Assembly (NCBI GenBank): GCA_033239005.1
Contig: BSQZ01000094.1
Span: 1,839,622-1,903,621 of the forward strand
Source: Lamellibrachia satsuma
Taxonomy: Eukaryota; Annelida; Polychaeta; Sabellida; Siboglinidae
Direction of reading: 5' to 3'
DNA: 64,000 nt
In this document: in pieces, positions 1 through 14,418 of the stretch
Layout of the letters: the number at the start of each line of letters is the position of its first letter
Position numbering within the stretch: the first letter of the stretch is position 1
Made by a program: the position numbers and the translations under genes
The notes under the pieces: model-generated
Told to the model about the DNA's origin: nothing
The model's input: only the letters and a program-made list of their open reading frames with translations
Databases searched by the model: none

Positions 1-2220
1 TTTCTAAACATTTGTTGCTCCTTAAAATGTGTTTTTTACCAAAATACTTACTCGTTTTTAAAGCAGATTCAGATACGACACAAATGTGTTGATAGAGGAA
101 GGAGTACTTTCGCAAGAAGTACTTTCGCAAGAAGTACTTTCGCAAGAAGCCAAATGCTGCTTTATTTTGGCATATATATTATGAATATGTCATCTGCTAT
201 GTTGATTTTTAAATCCAAACAAACGTGGTATACTATTAAAATACGCCAAGATGTTGAAAGGAATCAGCTGTTCTCAGTGTACGTTTGATGCCCTCACGGT
301 ACCGTGAGTTCTTTCGGTCACCCATTTGTAAAATAAATAGTGAGTCATAACACACATGACCACTAAAAAAACATTGCGAAAACATAAAAAAAATTATAGG
401 TAAGCATCAGAATATTACGCTTCTTGTAAATATGATATAATACGATGTAAACAATGAGCACAGTGATAATCAATTTGTTTATGTACCCCTTATATGTATA
501 TAATTTTGAAGTTTAGCTGCCATGTCACCATTTGAAAGGAATAAGGAAAACAACGAGAAGGAACTGTTACTATTGTGAAAAACCCGTTGTACCGAGCAAT
601 GTACCAGCGGCTAGTAGCGGTAATTTGGCAGACATCGGCCGCGAATGTGAATGGGCAGTAACATTGGTCGACATGTGGGAAATAAATACTGGTCTGGCAG
701 CAGGTGCACGAGCACTGGCTGATGCAGCTGGCATGTGTCGAGTCAGGAATAACCATCGAGCTTGTGCTGCGTGTATTTATAAGAGCAGCTGGTCTACGAG
801 TTGCCGCTAGGGTGGTCGGTGCTCATTCGGCTATTAACACCAAGCCCGGGTACCATAGGCTGCTCATCAGACGACGCAGGACTCACACGTTACGCAAAAA
901 TTTGTTTTCAGGCGTGATGCACGATATGCGATACACACATCAGAAATGGCATGCGTCTACAATGATCTATTTTTAATCTTCAAATGCAGCCATATGCGCC
1001 ATATGCGTGATGTTTTAAAATAAACATATTTAGTCTCAAATTTGCCTATGGTATCTTAGATTGCATAGACGACAATTTGTCCTCAACATTTTCTGTAGCG
1101 GGAAATTCCAAGCGACTTGCCTTACAAATGTATTCGTCAAATAGAAACGGAATCGAACTATGGAATGACTTGCCCATGCTAAAATCGCGCGTGCGTGCAT
1201 GCGTACGTGTGTCAGGGTGTGTGCGTGCACGCCCAGCATGCACTGGTATAGACCACGGTGTTGGGTCAGCTGATCTAGAATAGTCGTATGCGTATGTACC
1301 GTTAGATAGCCAAATCCACGGCTGGTCGAGTGTACGCAAACACAGTATATACGTGTAAGCCATTTATCCGATATCATAGGAGAACAATACGTCGTACTAT
1401 TATGGAATATATTAATGCTTTTTTTATGACTGACTGTTTTATCTAACTGTTACACGTTTCGCTGATGGCCACTGGGAAAGATATTTGCTATGGCAAACGT
1501 GCACTTCTATACTATACAACACTGTGTGTCTGTGTTTGTGTTTCTCCGTCGTTAGTTTATGGGGTTGAAATTGTGTACGCGTGCCCGGGGCTGTCCACTG
1601 AGATGGATTGTTCGTACATTAAAAAAATCCAAATTCCCCGAGGGAGTAGATTACGTAACTCGGAACAACAACGGTTTTTTCCAACGCCAAAGTGCATGAA
1701 GCCGGATAGAAAAAATCGAAGCATCAGTCGAGACATATACGCATGCCAGATTTCGGATAATTCATCCAGCCTCCTGCCGTTTTCGAGGAAGATATAGGGA
1801 AAGTCGAATTCCTAGAACACACCTCTACACAACGCCTTTTTTCCAATGCCGAAGCGCATGAAGCCGTTCACATCTTCCCGACCACATAATCATTACAGCC
1901 GTTGTTTGTGCGTGAATAAGATATGTCTGTACTAGGCGTTTGGCAGACACGGCCTGCTAGGGGGGCAACTCACGAGGTGGCGGGGGCATATTAACGGACT
2001 ATGCCCCATAGTTCAATACCTCCAGGTGCGACTTTGTCCAACAAAGGGGCTACCGTCACTGCCAGTGAAATCTGACATTCGACAGGCATTCACATATGTA
2101 ATATAATCGGCGTGGGAGGTGCACACGACGTACGCTAGTGTTACGTCGCCGATACACGCTCTCAACAAGAGCTACAGTTGTGTCGATAAAACCAATACCC
2201 GCTCAGTCTGCAGCATACGT
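1..2220. other. Intergenic, no gene recognised
   Basis: Only short open frames without recognisable motifs are seen (for example 532-810 plus and 1465-1797 plus). A short segment around 1676-1703 recurs, diverged, at about 1838-1866, which hints at an old local duplication. Nothing else can be supported. Confidence 0.5.
103..150. repeat. 16-bp tandem repeat, 3 copies
   Basis: The unit AGTACTTTCGCAAGAA occurs three times head to tail with no mismatch that I can see. No gene is attached to it. Confidence 0.85.
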
Positions 2221-2494
2221 GTGGGCGCAGTGGTTAGAACACAGGACTCTCAATCGAGAGAACCCTCGATCGAATCCTCTTGCTACTGTTTCGAAGCTAT
2301 TTCGTTCACTCCAATTTGCCTCAGTTCACTCAGCTGTATACATGAATACCTGGCTATAGACAGTGGTGGATATATGTGAATAAACAGTCTTCGTGCAGTA
2401 ATTGCAGAGTAGTTGAACGCTTCCCATAGGAGTCGAGTCGGTGTTGGAATGAACAGGTCTGCCGGGGGCGGGGGCGGGGGGTAAAGCGCAAACG
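2221..2494 (+). repeat. tRNA-derived SINE, copy A (fullest)
   Basis: The first ~58 bases resemble a tRNA. They contain an A-box-like stretch (GCAGTGGTTAGAACAC) and a B-box-like stretch (CGATCGAATCC), as expected for an internal Pol III promoter. A body follows (TTCACTCAGCTGTATACATG and neighbours) that is the reverse complement of the bodies at 32.2 kb and 47.5 kb. The 3' part (GGAATGAACAGGTCTGCC) is the reverse complement of the tails at 12.04 kb and 36.88 kb. It is the only copy here in which head, body and tail can all be seen, so it serves as the reference for the family. The SINE call is inference from this mosaic of shared segments; I cannot match it to a named family. Confidence 0.7.
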
Positions 2495-5391
2495 TTTTGA
2501 AAGGCTCAAAGGGCTGGCGCTACATCAGAACGTAGATTTTTACACCCCATCGCTTTCTTCTCCGTTTGTCTAACTACTGATTCAGAAGCTGCAGAGACGT
2601 TGACTAGTGATGAGTAATCACGCTCATGAAGAAATAGTGTTTGCTCAAATTTGGTTTCTAAACATTTGGACATTTGGAAGCGCCACATTTGGACATACAA
2701 CCTGTTGGCAATACTGACGACATTTCGTCGCAGCGACTTATGGACGCAACGACATTGTATCACAATATAAAGACAATGTTTGACCCACGAAGCATAAAAC
2801 AATTATTAATAATCGATGTGTAGTATATCGTCGGTGTACATGCGATGATCATGCGTGCTCTGTAATTTGGCCAGACATCACTATAATACAATGGAACATC
2901 GTCACCAATCAACATTTTGAGATATGGTGAACATCTTGTATTTATAAATGCCACATGCCTCCGGCTAACACACACTATCACCTTTTGTGTCCCTATTTGC
3001 GGGTACGGTTTATCTGCGAGCCTAAATATTTATAGGCCGCATTTAGAGAAGAAAACACATTTTTTCATTAGCGCGAACCAGTTTAGTGCGGAACCGATAC
3101 ATGAAAAATACTATTCCTTGGTTCCCCAGGCATAAGTACTGACGAAGATGAGAACACAGAACGCGTTGTCTTATTCTTGTCGTTGAAGGCATAATATCAG
3201 TATTTAAGCATCGTATCAGTATTTAATTTCCATTTAGCCTCAATGCTAAATGCGTTTCACTTCATTGCATACTGTAGGCGTAGTCGTTCACAGGACTGTG
3301 CAACACCGACAAACGTTGTTGTTTTCATGTCATGACTTCTATCATCTGCACGGATCTAGATTGCTTGGACGAAGTGCCGAATGGTGTGATGTCAGAACGA
3401 CTAATTATGTTTTGTTGCACCAAATACTAATGTAATTACAGCTATATCCACAGCATTGCCAACTCCTCAATAAAATTAATGTATGCAATATATCCTATAA
3501 TCGCACACTTCCTTATAAGTTTTTACCAATTTATGAACGCAAGCAAAACATTTAATAGCAAATCTCGAGAATAAGTATCAATATCGTCACAATGTCACTA
3601 TTGTTACAATATTCTTACAATATCACTATTGTTACAATGTCACTATTGTCACATCCTGTGTTTTACAGTTTCCTCTACAGTGACTGCTTTATCGTGCTGT
3701 GTAATCTGAGCTACATACTTTGTGTCAGAGCCCACACGCAGCTCCAAATGTAAACACTCGTTTTCTCTAGTGGGCGAAATTAAAGGTTATCTTTACAGTA
3801 CGCCGCTCTTTCATGTGGTTCGACACAAAGATATGTTTAGTGTTAAAACAACAGCTGCGATTCCTCGATCATCTCTGCGTCAACAGCCTCAAGAGGTTCT
3901 AAATTCGACGGAAACGACATTGCGCGAGACAAAATACTGACATGCCATAAGTACAGTATGAAATGTTAACATTAAGATAAATTAGCTAAGTCAAACCACA
4001 TTTTTTACTGAAATGCTATGTAAATAAAAATTAGTATACATATGTAAAATAATTTAAACGTACACCAGCGAATTCAAAATGGACAATCAAGGAAGAGGCT
4101 TGTTTAGAAAATCAGCCTTTGCGAACTTTAACTGAACAAACAACAACACAGTTTCTTGTCAGCATATTAGAACCTATTAATCATCTATTAGATGTTAGCA
4201 CATAACCGATTGGCTGCCAAATGTTTGGTTTGTCAGCTGTAGAACATGTTTAGCTATTGCTTAAATGTCTTACATTACACAACAATCATATATCTCATTT
4301 GTCGTAACCCAGTTGTAAAAGACCGATATGTATGTTTTCTAGTTGATCGGCGGAGTTATGGAAGATGTTGTATATGAATGCGTATTTCACGCCTCAGTCA
4401 TCTTTATGCAAATCCATACACAGACATTAAAATAGTGGTATACTTACAAAGCAACTGATCTCGTGACAGTAGAACTGTCCAATGCAGTGCGCGCAAAACG
4501 TCCTCCTTAGAAAACACTACGGTATTGTTTTGGACGAACATTGTTACTCGTTACGCCACGTACGTTTACACAGTGAGCGTATTGTGTTAATTGTTAATAA
4601 AGGCACACCTGCCAGGTTATTGCACCAATATGACAGTTGTAGCTGTGCCGTACTTGCTAAGATGTCCGCTTTCAAACCAATCTTTTCTGTGTGGGTTGAT
4701 CTGACCTGATAATCTCATTGCTTCGGGGGTAACGACGCCGTTAGTGGATCATGTAACGTGAAGATTGTTTGATATAATTTAGAAATGCCGGTACTGACTG
4801 ATATATCAGTCAGATAGCGGCAGGCAAATTAATTTTCAGTTCACAATCAGTACGTTCAATACACACCAGCGTGCAACGTATGTGATTTGAGGGTCGTTGA
4901 CGTTCGCTGTAGTTGTATACAGCTATTATATGTATGAGTTGACATGTTTAACAGCCGTCGGCTCGGTAGAGTCATACGTCACAATGGGATACCAGCCAGA
5001 GCCAAGTGCGTCATGTGTATGTCTGTCAGGACCAACTACCACCGAACCCAACCGCGTGACACAGAAATACAAAATATCCGAAAATCATTAAATCTGTTTT
5101 GTTTTATAGAAAACACACATGACTGGAGCAGCGATTGTTTATTCGACTGTGCTGACCTACACGCATACTCGGCAACGGCTATTGACAAAGTACGTAGATT
5201 CTACTAAATGTACATCGCTCGAGTTTTGCAGCGCCCAAAACACAAATTGACAGAGAACCAAAGCTTTCGTGAATATCTATTGCAATTAACAGTTCTGAAA
5301 CGTTTATGTAAACCCACAGGCCAAAACAGAAGAGAAACTCCATCTTGCATTAGGGTCTTAAAGAGATGTCATAACGCAGAAAGTAGACAGA

Positions 5392-5393
<2 letters not shown>
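2495..5393. other. Intergenic, no gene recognised
   Basis: AT-rich DNA with short frames only. A small 18-bp-type repeat with a CACTATTGTTACAAT core lies at about 3588-3655. No splice-consistent exon or known domain was found on either strand. Confidence 0.45.
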
Positions 5394-5459
<66 letters not shown>

Positions 5460-5469
5460 GGTGGGTGGG

Positions 5470-5501
<32 letters not shown>

Positions 5502-5502
5502 T
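5394..5502. repeat. Compound microsatellite (GT)n(GGGT)n(GCGT)n
   Basis: A run of GT dinucleotides changes at about 5451 into GGGT units and at about 5471 into GCGT units. The open frames read through it on both strands are repeat translations, not genes. Confidence 0.95.
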
Positions 5503-7057
5503 CTGGGTAAGATTTCATGAAGGAGAAGAAACCATCCAGTGTACGCGAAATTAAATAGCAAAAGACGAAACACATTTTTTCCTTAGCACTTCAAAGATAT
5601 CTTATGAAACAGAAAAAGAAATAACATTTGAGCTTAGTGTCTTAGAGAAATGAAACAGAGGCAGCGAGAGATATCGTCTTGTCTTGTTTATAATCACATA
5701 CTCGACCAATCGGTTGTTGAGAGAGGAGCCTCGTCGAGTCTGTTCGTACCAGCGAGATAAAGTACACGGCTCGTGATCCACGTATTCGCTACTTCATCAT
5801 TGATTTCACTAGTGTCCAGACAGACAAGCACGGTGTCCCGAAAGCTGTCTAACCCGGAGGAGCTAAATCAAAGACTTAGGAGGAAGGCGAGTGTGTTGCT
5901 ATCTAGAATTGAAATAAAGGAAAGATTCTAGCGCAAGCACCTGCGTAGGCGGGTATGGAAAGGTTACGTATGTCATTGCTTATTAAGTAAAAAAATCACA
6001 GCTGTAGTTAATTCATCAATGAACAAAGACGTGAGGCGTGTGTCAAATTTGGACATTCACACATCGGTAGTTGGAACCAAAATTCAGCGTTTGACGAAGA
6101 AGAAGGAGGAACCAAAATTCAATTAGTGGGTTGTGCGATCTTTATCGGTTTATTAAGGCGTATAAGGCATTGAAGAAGAAAGTAAAATTTGACGACCGGG
6201 TTCGGTGCCACCCTCGCCCCGGACTTCAGGGATAAAGAGGAGAGCAAACAGACGGAACGACGCAAAACAACAACACAATCAAGTTGCAATTCACCCCGAA
6301 CCCGTCGTCGGCGGCCAGACACCGCTCGCTAAGCCAGCAGCACGTCTTCAACAGAGTACACAAGAACAGTAGCTGTTTCCGGTCCCATGCCGGGTTCTTA
6401 GATACCCGCATGTTTCCGCTACCCACCTGTTTCTGACTACCCAACTAATAAGTAACAGAACAGGGACAACTGTTGCGTGCACATCGTTAGTTTAACTTGC
6501 AACAGCCAAAACAACTGTGATGCGATCATCAACTGTAGGTCTGACTGCCACCACGGGAACGTGCAACGATTTGTATTGTTTAAAAGAAAAATCGAGGTTT
6601 AATTTGATAAGTTATTCTGCTTGCTTCATACTGGTTTTAAGATTGGTAAAGCATGTTTCTAGTAAGACATTTGAAAAGGGGGTAAACTATAGTAGACTGC
6701 ACGTGGCGATAGATAGTATGGCAGTCTGTGATAACACACGTCATAGTGTAGGTTTTACTGCTATTCAAAGTATACACACATGGTACAACGACGTTCTATG
6801 ATCGGTCACATTGCAATGTAGGATTGTGTTATGTTATCAAAAGATCACTACGATTCGAGTAAGCTGTACATAAAACACATTGACTGCAACGTCTGTAACT
6901 TTACATTCCAGACCTTTGACGAATACTTGTGACGAGCGATAACTAGACATTCCCCCAAAGAAGTCTTTATTCTTCGAGGTACCATTATTGATTCACGTTT
7001 GACTGTTTCTAAAATGATAGACTGCTTGCTTCAATAAAGTTCTTGCCTCAACAATCC
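5503..7057. other. Intergenic, no gene recognised
   Basis: No convincing coding region. The segment at about 6180-6360 is somewhat more GC-rich but has no recognised domain. Confidence 0.45.
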
Positions 7058-7487
7058 GCTAGAGAAGATGATTCACTGGGTATATGAAACGTGGGTCGAG
7101 GGTAACTTCTGCACATGCTACGTGTTGGTTATACTACGGTCTACGATTCTAAGGAATCGCGACGTAATATGATGGACGGTGTGCTTATAAAATAGTCTGC
7201 GGTGGTCTGACGTGTTTGGTTTTATGGGTTGACATATTGTTCCATGGCAGACATCCAGTACGAAAGAAAACTGCTAGAGAAGATGATTCACTTGGTATAT
7301 GAAACGTGGGTCGAGGGTAACTTCTGCACATGCTACGTGTTGGTTAAACTACGGTCTACGATTCTAAGGAATCGCGACGTAATATGATGGACGGTGTGCT
7401 TATAAAATAGTCTGCGGTGGTCTGACGTGTTTGGTTTTATGGGTTGACATATTGTTCCATGGCAGACATCCAGTACGAAAGAAAACT
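7058..7487. repeat. 215-bp tandem duplication
   Basis: Two head-to-tail copies (about 7058-7272 and 7273-7487) differ at only two positions that I can find (G/T near 7079 and T/A near 7130 in copy 1). That makes them about 99% identical, so the duplication is recent. No gene is carried by the unit. Confidence 0.93.
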
Positions 7488-8634
<1,147 letters not shown>

Positions 8635-9099
8635 TGTCTCCCTCTTCTCATAATAACGAGTAAGCGTCACCATTTCACAATAGCAAAAGTAAATGCTCAG
8701 TTTTTTTTAACAAGCACCATCCGTCAAAACAGACATTCGGCAAAAAACCTGGGAAAAGGGGAACTGATCGCAGACTTCCAGACCTAACACAGCACACATT
8801 GCACAAAATAGACATCCCGCCGAGAAGGCGACAGATGGTGGGAACGACTGAACTGTTTATAGGTTATGTAAGTAGCATTCCTCGCGAGACAGCGTCGACA
8901 CAGACAACGCGGCTCGGCGCAACTTGTCACACACGACGCGTTGCACCGAAAAACTTAGCGTTGGTATCCGGCGTGTAGTTATACCTTTTTCTCCCTTTCA
9001 TGCGGGCAGGGAGCGGTATGTACAGCCGGGCTAGTGTTAATACGATTGACGCCGTGCATTCCTGGGCGCAAATTTTCGCACGGGGGTTTTGTAAAAAAT
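8635..9099. other. Intergenic, no gene recognised
   Basis: Unique sequence between the AC microsatellite and a LINE relic. The minus-strand open frame at 8979-9545 is serine/proline/leucine-rich because it is antisense to that purine-rich relic; I do not regard it as a gene. Confidence 0.4.
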
Positions 9100-9513
9100 C
9101 TGATCGAAGACGTAGTAGTTGAGAAGTGGGAGGTAGAAACGGGAGCTGCAGCTCGAGGGAGGTTGAAAGGTATCACGTGGGACAGAGTGTTGAAGAAACA
9201 GCTGAAGGAGTGTAGTGTAGGAGACCGGTATGGAACCAGATTTTCTATATGGGAACACTTGATTTGGCAGATGGCAAGAGGAGAATCTACAGGCAGCAGA
9301 GAACTGCTGGGTTCGGAGAATGGGTAGGACACATTCAGGGAATGGGCGAAGAGAGAATGACAAAGGGGAGCAGGGAAAACAGAAGAGGAAGAATACGAAG
9401 ACAATAGAGTGGATAATATTGGGATAGGCAGAGAATTAATGAGGAGAGGTTGACAAGTAGTGCAGGGAAAACAGAAGAGGCTGGTAGAAGGAGAAGAGGA
9501 AGACCGAAATAGC
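9100..9513 (+). pseudogene. LINE reverse-transcriptase C-terminal remnant
   Basis: From about 9318 the plus strand reads EWVGHIQGMGEERM and then NRRGRIRRQ before a stop. About 115 bases on it reads GRRRRGRPK, a stop, then RWSDSVKM. Many LINE ORF2 proteins end with a W-x-G-H segment followed by a basic R-R-G-R-P-x-x-R-W stretch, and this matches that order. Several in-frame stops and at least one frame change show it is dead. The part upstream (from about 9100) is an open frame that probably belongs to the same element but has no motif I can name. The large 19-bp minisatellite starts inside the RWSDSVKM codons. The LINE clade cannot be resolved from this short tail. Confidence 0.6.
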
Positions 9514-11575
9514 GATGGAGCGACAGTGTTAAGATGGAAAGGCAATGTTAAGATGGAGCGACAGTGTTAAGATGGAAAGGCAATGTTAAGATGGAGCGAC
9601 AGTGTTAAGATGGAAGGGCAATGTTAAGATGGAGCGACAGTGTTAAGATGGAAGGACAGTGTTAAGATGGAAAGGCAGTGTTAAGATGGAAGGGCAGTGT
9701 TAAGACGGAGGGACAGTGTTAAGATGGAGGGACAGTGTTAATATGGGTGGACATTGTTAAGATGGAAGGGCAGTGTTAAGATGTAGGGACAGTGTTAAGA
9801 TGGACGGGCAATGTTAAGATGGAAGGGACAGTGTTAAGATGGAGGGACATTGTTAAGATGAGTTGACAGTGTTAAGATGGAGCGACAGTTTTAAGATGGA
9901 AGGGAAGTATTAAGATGGAAGGGACAGTGTTAAGATGGAGGGAAAGTGTTAAGATGGAAGGGCAGTGTTAAGGTGTAGGGACAGTGTTAAGATGGAGGGA
10001 CAGTGTTAAGATGGATGGACAGTGTTAAGAGGAAAGGGCAGTGTTAAGGTGTAGGGACAGTGTTAAGATGGAGGGAAAGTGTTAAGATGGGTGGACAGTG
10101 TTAAGATGGAGCGACAGTATTAAGATGGAAGGGCAGTGTTAAGATGGAGGGACAGTGTTAAGATGGGTGGACAGTGTTAAGATGTAGGGACAGTGTAAAG
10201 ATGGAAGGGCAGTGTTAAGATGGAACGAAAGTGTTACGATGGAAGGGCAGTGTTAAGATGGAGCGAACGTGTTAAGATGGAGGGACAGTTTTAAGATGGA
10301 GGGACAGTGGTAAGATGGAGCAAAAGTGTTAAGATGGAGGGACAGTGTTAATATAGAGGGCCAGTGTTAAGATGGAGGGACAGTGTTACAATTGAGCGAA
10401 AGTGTTAAGATGGAGAGACAGCGTTAAGATGGTTGGACAGTGTTAACATGGAGGGACAGTGTTAAGATGGAGGGACAGTTTTAAGATGGATGGACAGTGT
10501 TAAGAGGAAAGGGCAGTGTTAAGGTGTAGGGACAGTGTTAAGATGGAGGGAAAGTGTTAAGATGGGTGGACAGTGTTAAGATGGAGCGACAGTATTAAGA
10601 TGGAAGGGCAGTGTTAAGATGGAGGGACAGTGTTAAGATGGGTGGACAGTGTTAAGATGTAGGGACAGTGTAAAGATGGAAGGGCAGTGTTAAGATGGAA
10701 CGAAAGTGTTAAGATGGAAGGGCAGTGTTAAGATGGAGCGAACGTGTTAAGATGGAGGGACAGTTTTAAGATGGAGGGACAGTGGTAAGATGGAGCAAAA
10801 GTGTTAAGATGGAGGGACAGTGTTAATATAGAGGGCCAGTGTTAAGATGGAGGGACAGTGTTACAATTGAGCGAAAGTGTTAAGATGGAGAGACAGCGTT
10901 AAGATGGTTGGACAGTGTTAACATGGAGGGACAGTGTTAAGATGGAGGGACAGTTTTAAGATGGAGCAAGATTGTTAAGATGGAGGGAGAGTGTTTAGAT
11001 GGAGGGACAGTGTCAAGACGGAGGGAGAGTGTTAATATGGAGGGAGAGTGTTAATATGGAGGGAGAGTGTTAAGATGGGTGGACAGTGTTAAGATGGAGG
11101 GACAGTGTTAAGATGGAGGGACAGTGTTAAGATGGGTGGACAGTGTTAAGATGGAGGGACAGTGTTAAGATGGAGGGAGAGTGTTAAGATGGAGGGACAG
11201 TGTTAAGATGGAGGGATAGTGTTAAGATGGAAGGACAGTGTTAAGATGGAGGGAGAGTGTTAAGATGGGTGGACAGTGTTAAGATGGAGGAACAGTGTTA
11301 AGATGGAGGGATAGTGTTAAGATGGAAGGACTGTGTTAAGATGGAGGGACAGAGTTAAGATGGAGGGACAGTGTTAAGATGGAGGGATAGTGTTAAGATG
11401 GAAGGACTGTGTTAAGATGGAGGGACAGAGTTAAGATGGAGGGACAGTGTTAAGATGGAGGGAGAGTGTTAAGATGGAGGGAGAGTGTTAAGATGGAGGG
11501 ACAGTGTTAAGATGGAGGGACAGTGTTAAGATGGAGGGACAGTGCTAAGATGGAGGGATTGTGGGATTCCAGGAA
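9514..11575. repeat. 19-bp minisatellite, about 108 copies
   Basis: The unit is close to GATGGAGGGACAGTGTTAA, repeated for about 2.06 kb. Frequent substitution variants (GGAAGGGCAG, GGGTGGACAG, GGAGCGAAAG) occur, with occasional 18- or 20-bp units. The first units equal the codons of the RWSDSVKM end of the adjoining LINE relic. An internal block of about 475 bp (25 units) is duplicated in tandem. Confidence 0.97.
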
Positions 11576-12037
11576 GATGGTACAAAAGGCCAAAGCGAAG
11601 AGGTTTACCCGGCTAGAGTGTAACATGTCTTACATCTATGGCCCTTTTTGCACAGATGACTCGATCGATAACGTTGAGAGGAAGAGAACCGCGTCGAAAG
11701 CCCGCCATGCATCTACTCATTCTTTAGTTACCAACATGTCTGCGACTAATTTTTCAGTTGGCAGCTCAAATGTAGTCGTTATGTGTGTGTTCTCCGTCGA
11801 CAGTTGGCAATGCTTTTTGTGGACATCTTGCATCTGAACTATCGGTCGGCCCACGGTCGGCTGATGGGTAGGATTCATCGGCAGGATTCTTCGTCCGCGC
11901 TAAATAATTCTATTATACGTGGAAACAAACGTATCGATGCCGATGTCGTTGCACCGCAGTTCACAACCACCACGTAGAGGTATAGGGAAGCATACGTCAC
12001 TATGTCGTATATAGTCCTAGTGACACTTCACTCATGG
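11576..12037. other. Flank of the 19-bp array, no gene recognised
   Basis: The plus frame running out of the array (to about 11837) reads LWDSRKMVQKAKAKRF. It could be further LINE-derived tail displaced by the array, but I cannot support this. A second plus frame at 11783-11977 has no known motif. Confidence 0.35.
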
Positions 12038-12177
12038 CAGACCTGTTCACTCCAACATCAATTCGACACCTGTGGGAAACATTAAGCCTATCCGTTCACT
12101 CCGTCAACCATCGGTCGGTAGTAGGCTGAGGGAACTCAAGCAACGTGGAGCAAACGAAATTGCTCAAGCATTTTAAC
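12038..12177 (-). repeat. SINE family, copy B (partial)
   Basis: GGCAGACCTGTTCACTCCAA, then ACCTGTGGGAA, then AGCAAACGAAATTGCTCAAG recur in the same order as in the other minus-strand copies at 30.4, 31.8, 36.9 and 47.5 kb. The tRNA-like head is missing, so the copy is 5'-truncated relative to copy A. Confidence 0.6.
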
Positions 12178-12231
12178 CAATATCCACGAGATGTAAATCA
12201 TGGCGAAAACATCTTCGGAAATACACACGGA

Positions 12232-12241
12232 CACACACACA

Positions 12242-12289
<48 letters not shown>

Positions 12290-12297
12290 CACACACT
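12232..12297. repeat. Microsatellite (ACGC)n(AC)n
   Basis: About ten ACGC units followed by AC dinucleotides. No gene. Confidence 0.95.
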
Positions 12298-12600
12298 GTG
12301 TAGGCCTACATGCATGCCTTCCGGCAGTAGGGGACGAACAAGTCAGGCCCCACAGAGAGATACATATATGTTCTGACACGATTTCCATGCCGTATGTAAT
12401 TAACCGTTCCTCAGGGAAACAGCTCAACTACCGAATGACAATCGAGTATAATAATGTTATTTACCCTCTACAACAGCGATTAATTACGAAATATGTCTTT
12501 TCAGGGTACAATGTACGCAGTCTGACCGTAAACTCGTGATATTGATTGAATTATATTTGTTTGACATATTGACTGCACAAATGTGTCTTAATGAACGCGC

Positions 12601-12823
<223 letters not shown>

Positions 12824-14418
12824 GAAGAAGAAGGAAAACTAGTAGGCGATGGGTATTGGTGCAAACGTCACCTTGAACTTCAGGTTTAAAGAGGAGAGCA
12901 CCAACAATGTGACGTTATGTTAAACCGACTAGACTTTGTATCTTTATAGCAGGCTACGGAAAAACCGGAGAAAACTATACGTTGCATTCCTGAACGATCG
13001 GCGAGAATTGTACGATGAAGAGTATCTGCTGCGGCGTGCAATATCTCGGTACCACAAAGACGTATACAAGTATAAGGACACAAAAAAAGCACTCAAAAAA
13101 GCCGACTGCAATGCTATCGTAACGGACGCTGTCGGCATAATGGCACTCGGCAATCCGATGCCCTTAGCTGACCTACGATCCCTGACTTGTGCGGCCCGTG
13201 AAAGGCAGCGACCGCTGAACGACAAGATGACAACGATAAACAAACATTTTATTACTAATCAAAGCTGATTTCTTAATCGCGCTGGACTTAAATAGTGTCA
13301 CATTTCACGGGGTCCCTCAAGGCCATTCATCTGAGTTCATGTTAAAGTATGTTAATGATGCCGTAATAGGTAACCTGTCATTCAGGTCTGTTGAAAACGA
13401 CGGTGTAATCAATACTTAAATGACTGTTTCGCGTTTTGTGGTGTGCATCTGTAATGCGCATCGCTCAAAAGAATTGCTGAAATATGAATTTGTATAATCT
13501 GATATGTGGCTCGTGAATTTTTAGCGTCAAAGATGGAGTCACCAATTCGTGCGCTGAAATCAACTTTAAGTTAGACCTTTACCTCTATTTCTGGAGAGAG
13601 TAATCACACTTATAAGTGTAATCTAATAATAATTTATTTTAATCGTCTTTTATAACCTTAGTTTATTGTGACGTTTCGACAACATTCAACTGTCTTTACT
13701 GCTAGATGGTCACAACGAACTAAATTAAAATTTACCAAAAAAAACCTATTAAAAAAATAATATACCTTTACCGTATTTCTCGGGTTTGTTATACAAAAAT
13801 AATGGTTAGGTAAAATACGTGCACGGAAACGATTGTCTAAATGATTTACATCCGAATGGTGCAAACAGATTCAAACAATCGACCGTGGTATGTTGCGATG
13901 TTCTGAGAGCGGTCGGTGATAACGCTATAGGACGGGCCGCTTGCGACGTCAGAAGAGGTTCCATGGTAGGAATGCGCGATATGGAAACGCTTTAGTCCAT
14001 TGATAAACATTGTGGGTAGCCTCAAATTTGAGTAATTGCGGACACAACTGACCTTCCCGATAACTTCCTAAATGTACATATTCTATGGGTCATACAAGAA
14101 ACAAGAGTTCTTCACAGAAGGCTAGCATAGTGTCAGAGTAGAGCTATAATCACGTGTCAATATCACCATACAAAGGTTAAATGTATTATATGTAAAACCT
14201 GCATTTTGTTATACATAGAAGTGGCATTTCGTGAACGAGTCTTGTTAAAGCCGTCGTGATCATGCGGCGATCGACAAATCGTTAGCTACGGTCAATATTA
14301 GCCGGGACACACGTGTACGCCTTAAACGTGACCTCCACAACCTTCACTCCTTGACCGGGACGGTAGTGGGGGGGGGGTTCCACACAGTCTTCGCCAGCTT
14401 GGAATGTCTTCTGCTATA
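12824..14418. other. Intergenic, one unexplained open frame
   Basis: A plus-strand frame at 12936-13268 is rich in Lys, Arg and Tyr (LRKNRRKLYVAFLNDRRELY) and could be a remnant of a basic protein. It has no motif I recognise and no splice context, so it is not called as a gene. The rest is AT-rich unique DNA. Confidence 0.35.

Noticed and set aside
8979..9545. 188-codon Ser/Pro/Leu-rich minus-strand frame
   Set aside because: It is antisense to a purine-rich LINE tail; composition mirrors that strand and no domain or signal is seen.
12936..13268. 110-codon Lys/Arg-rich plus frame as a gene
   Set aside because: No motif, no neighbouring exons, and an equally long open frame on the opposite strand; kept only as a note in the region entry.
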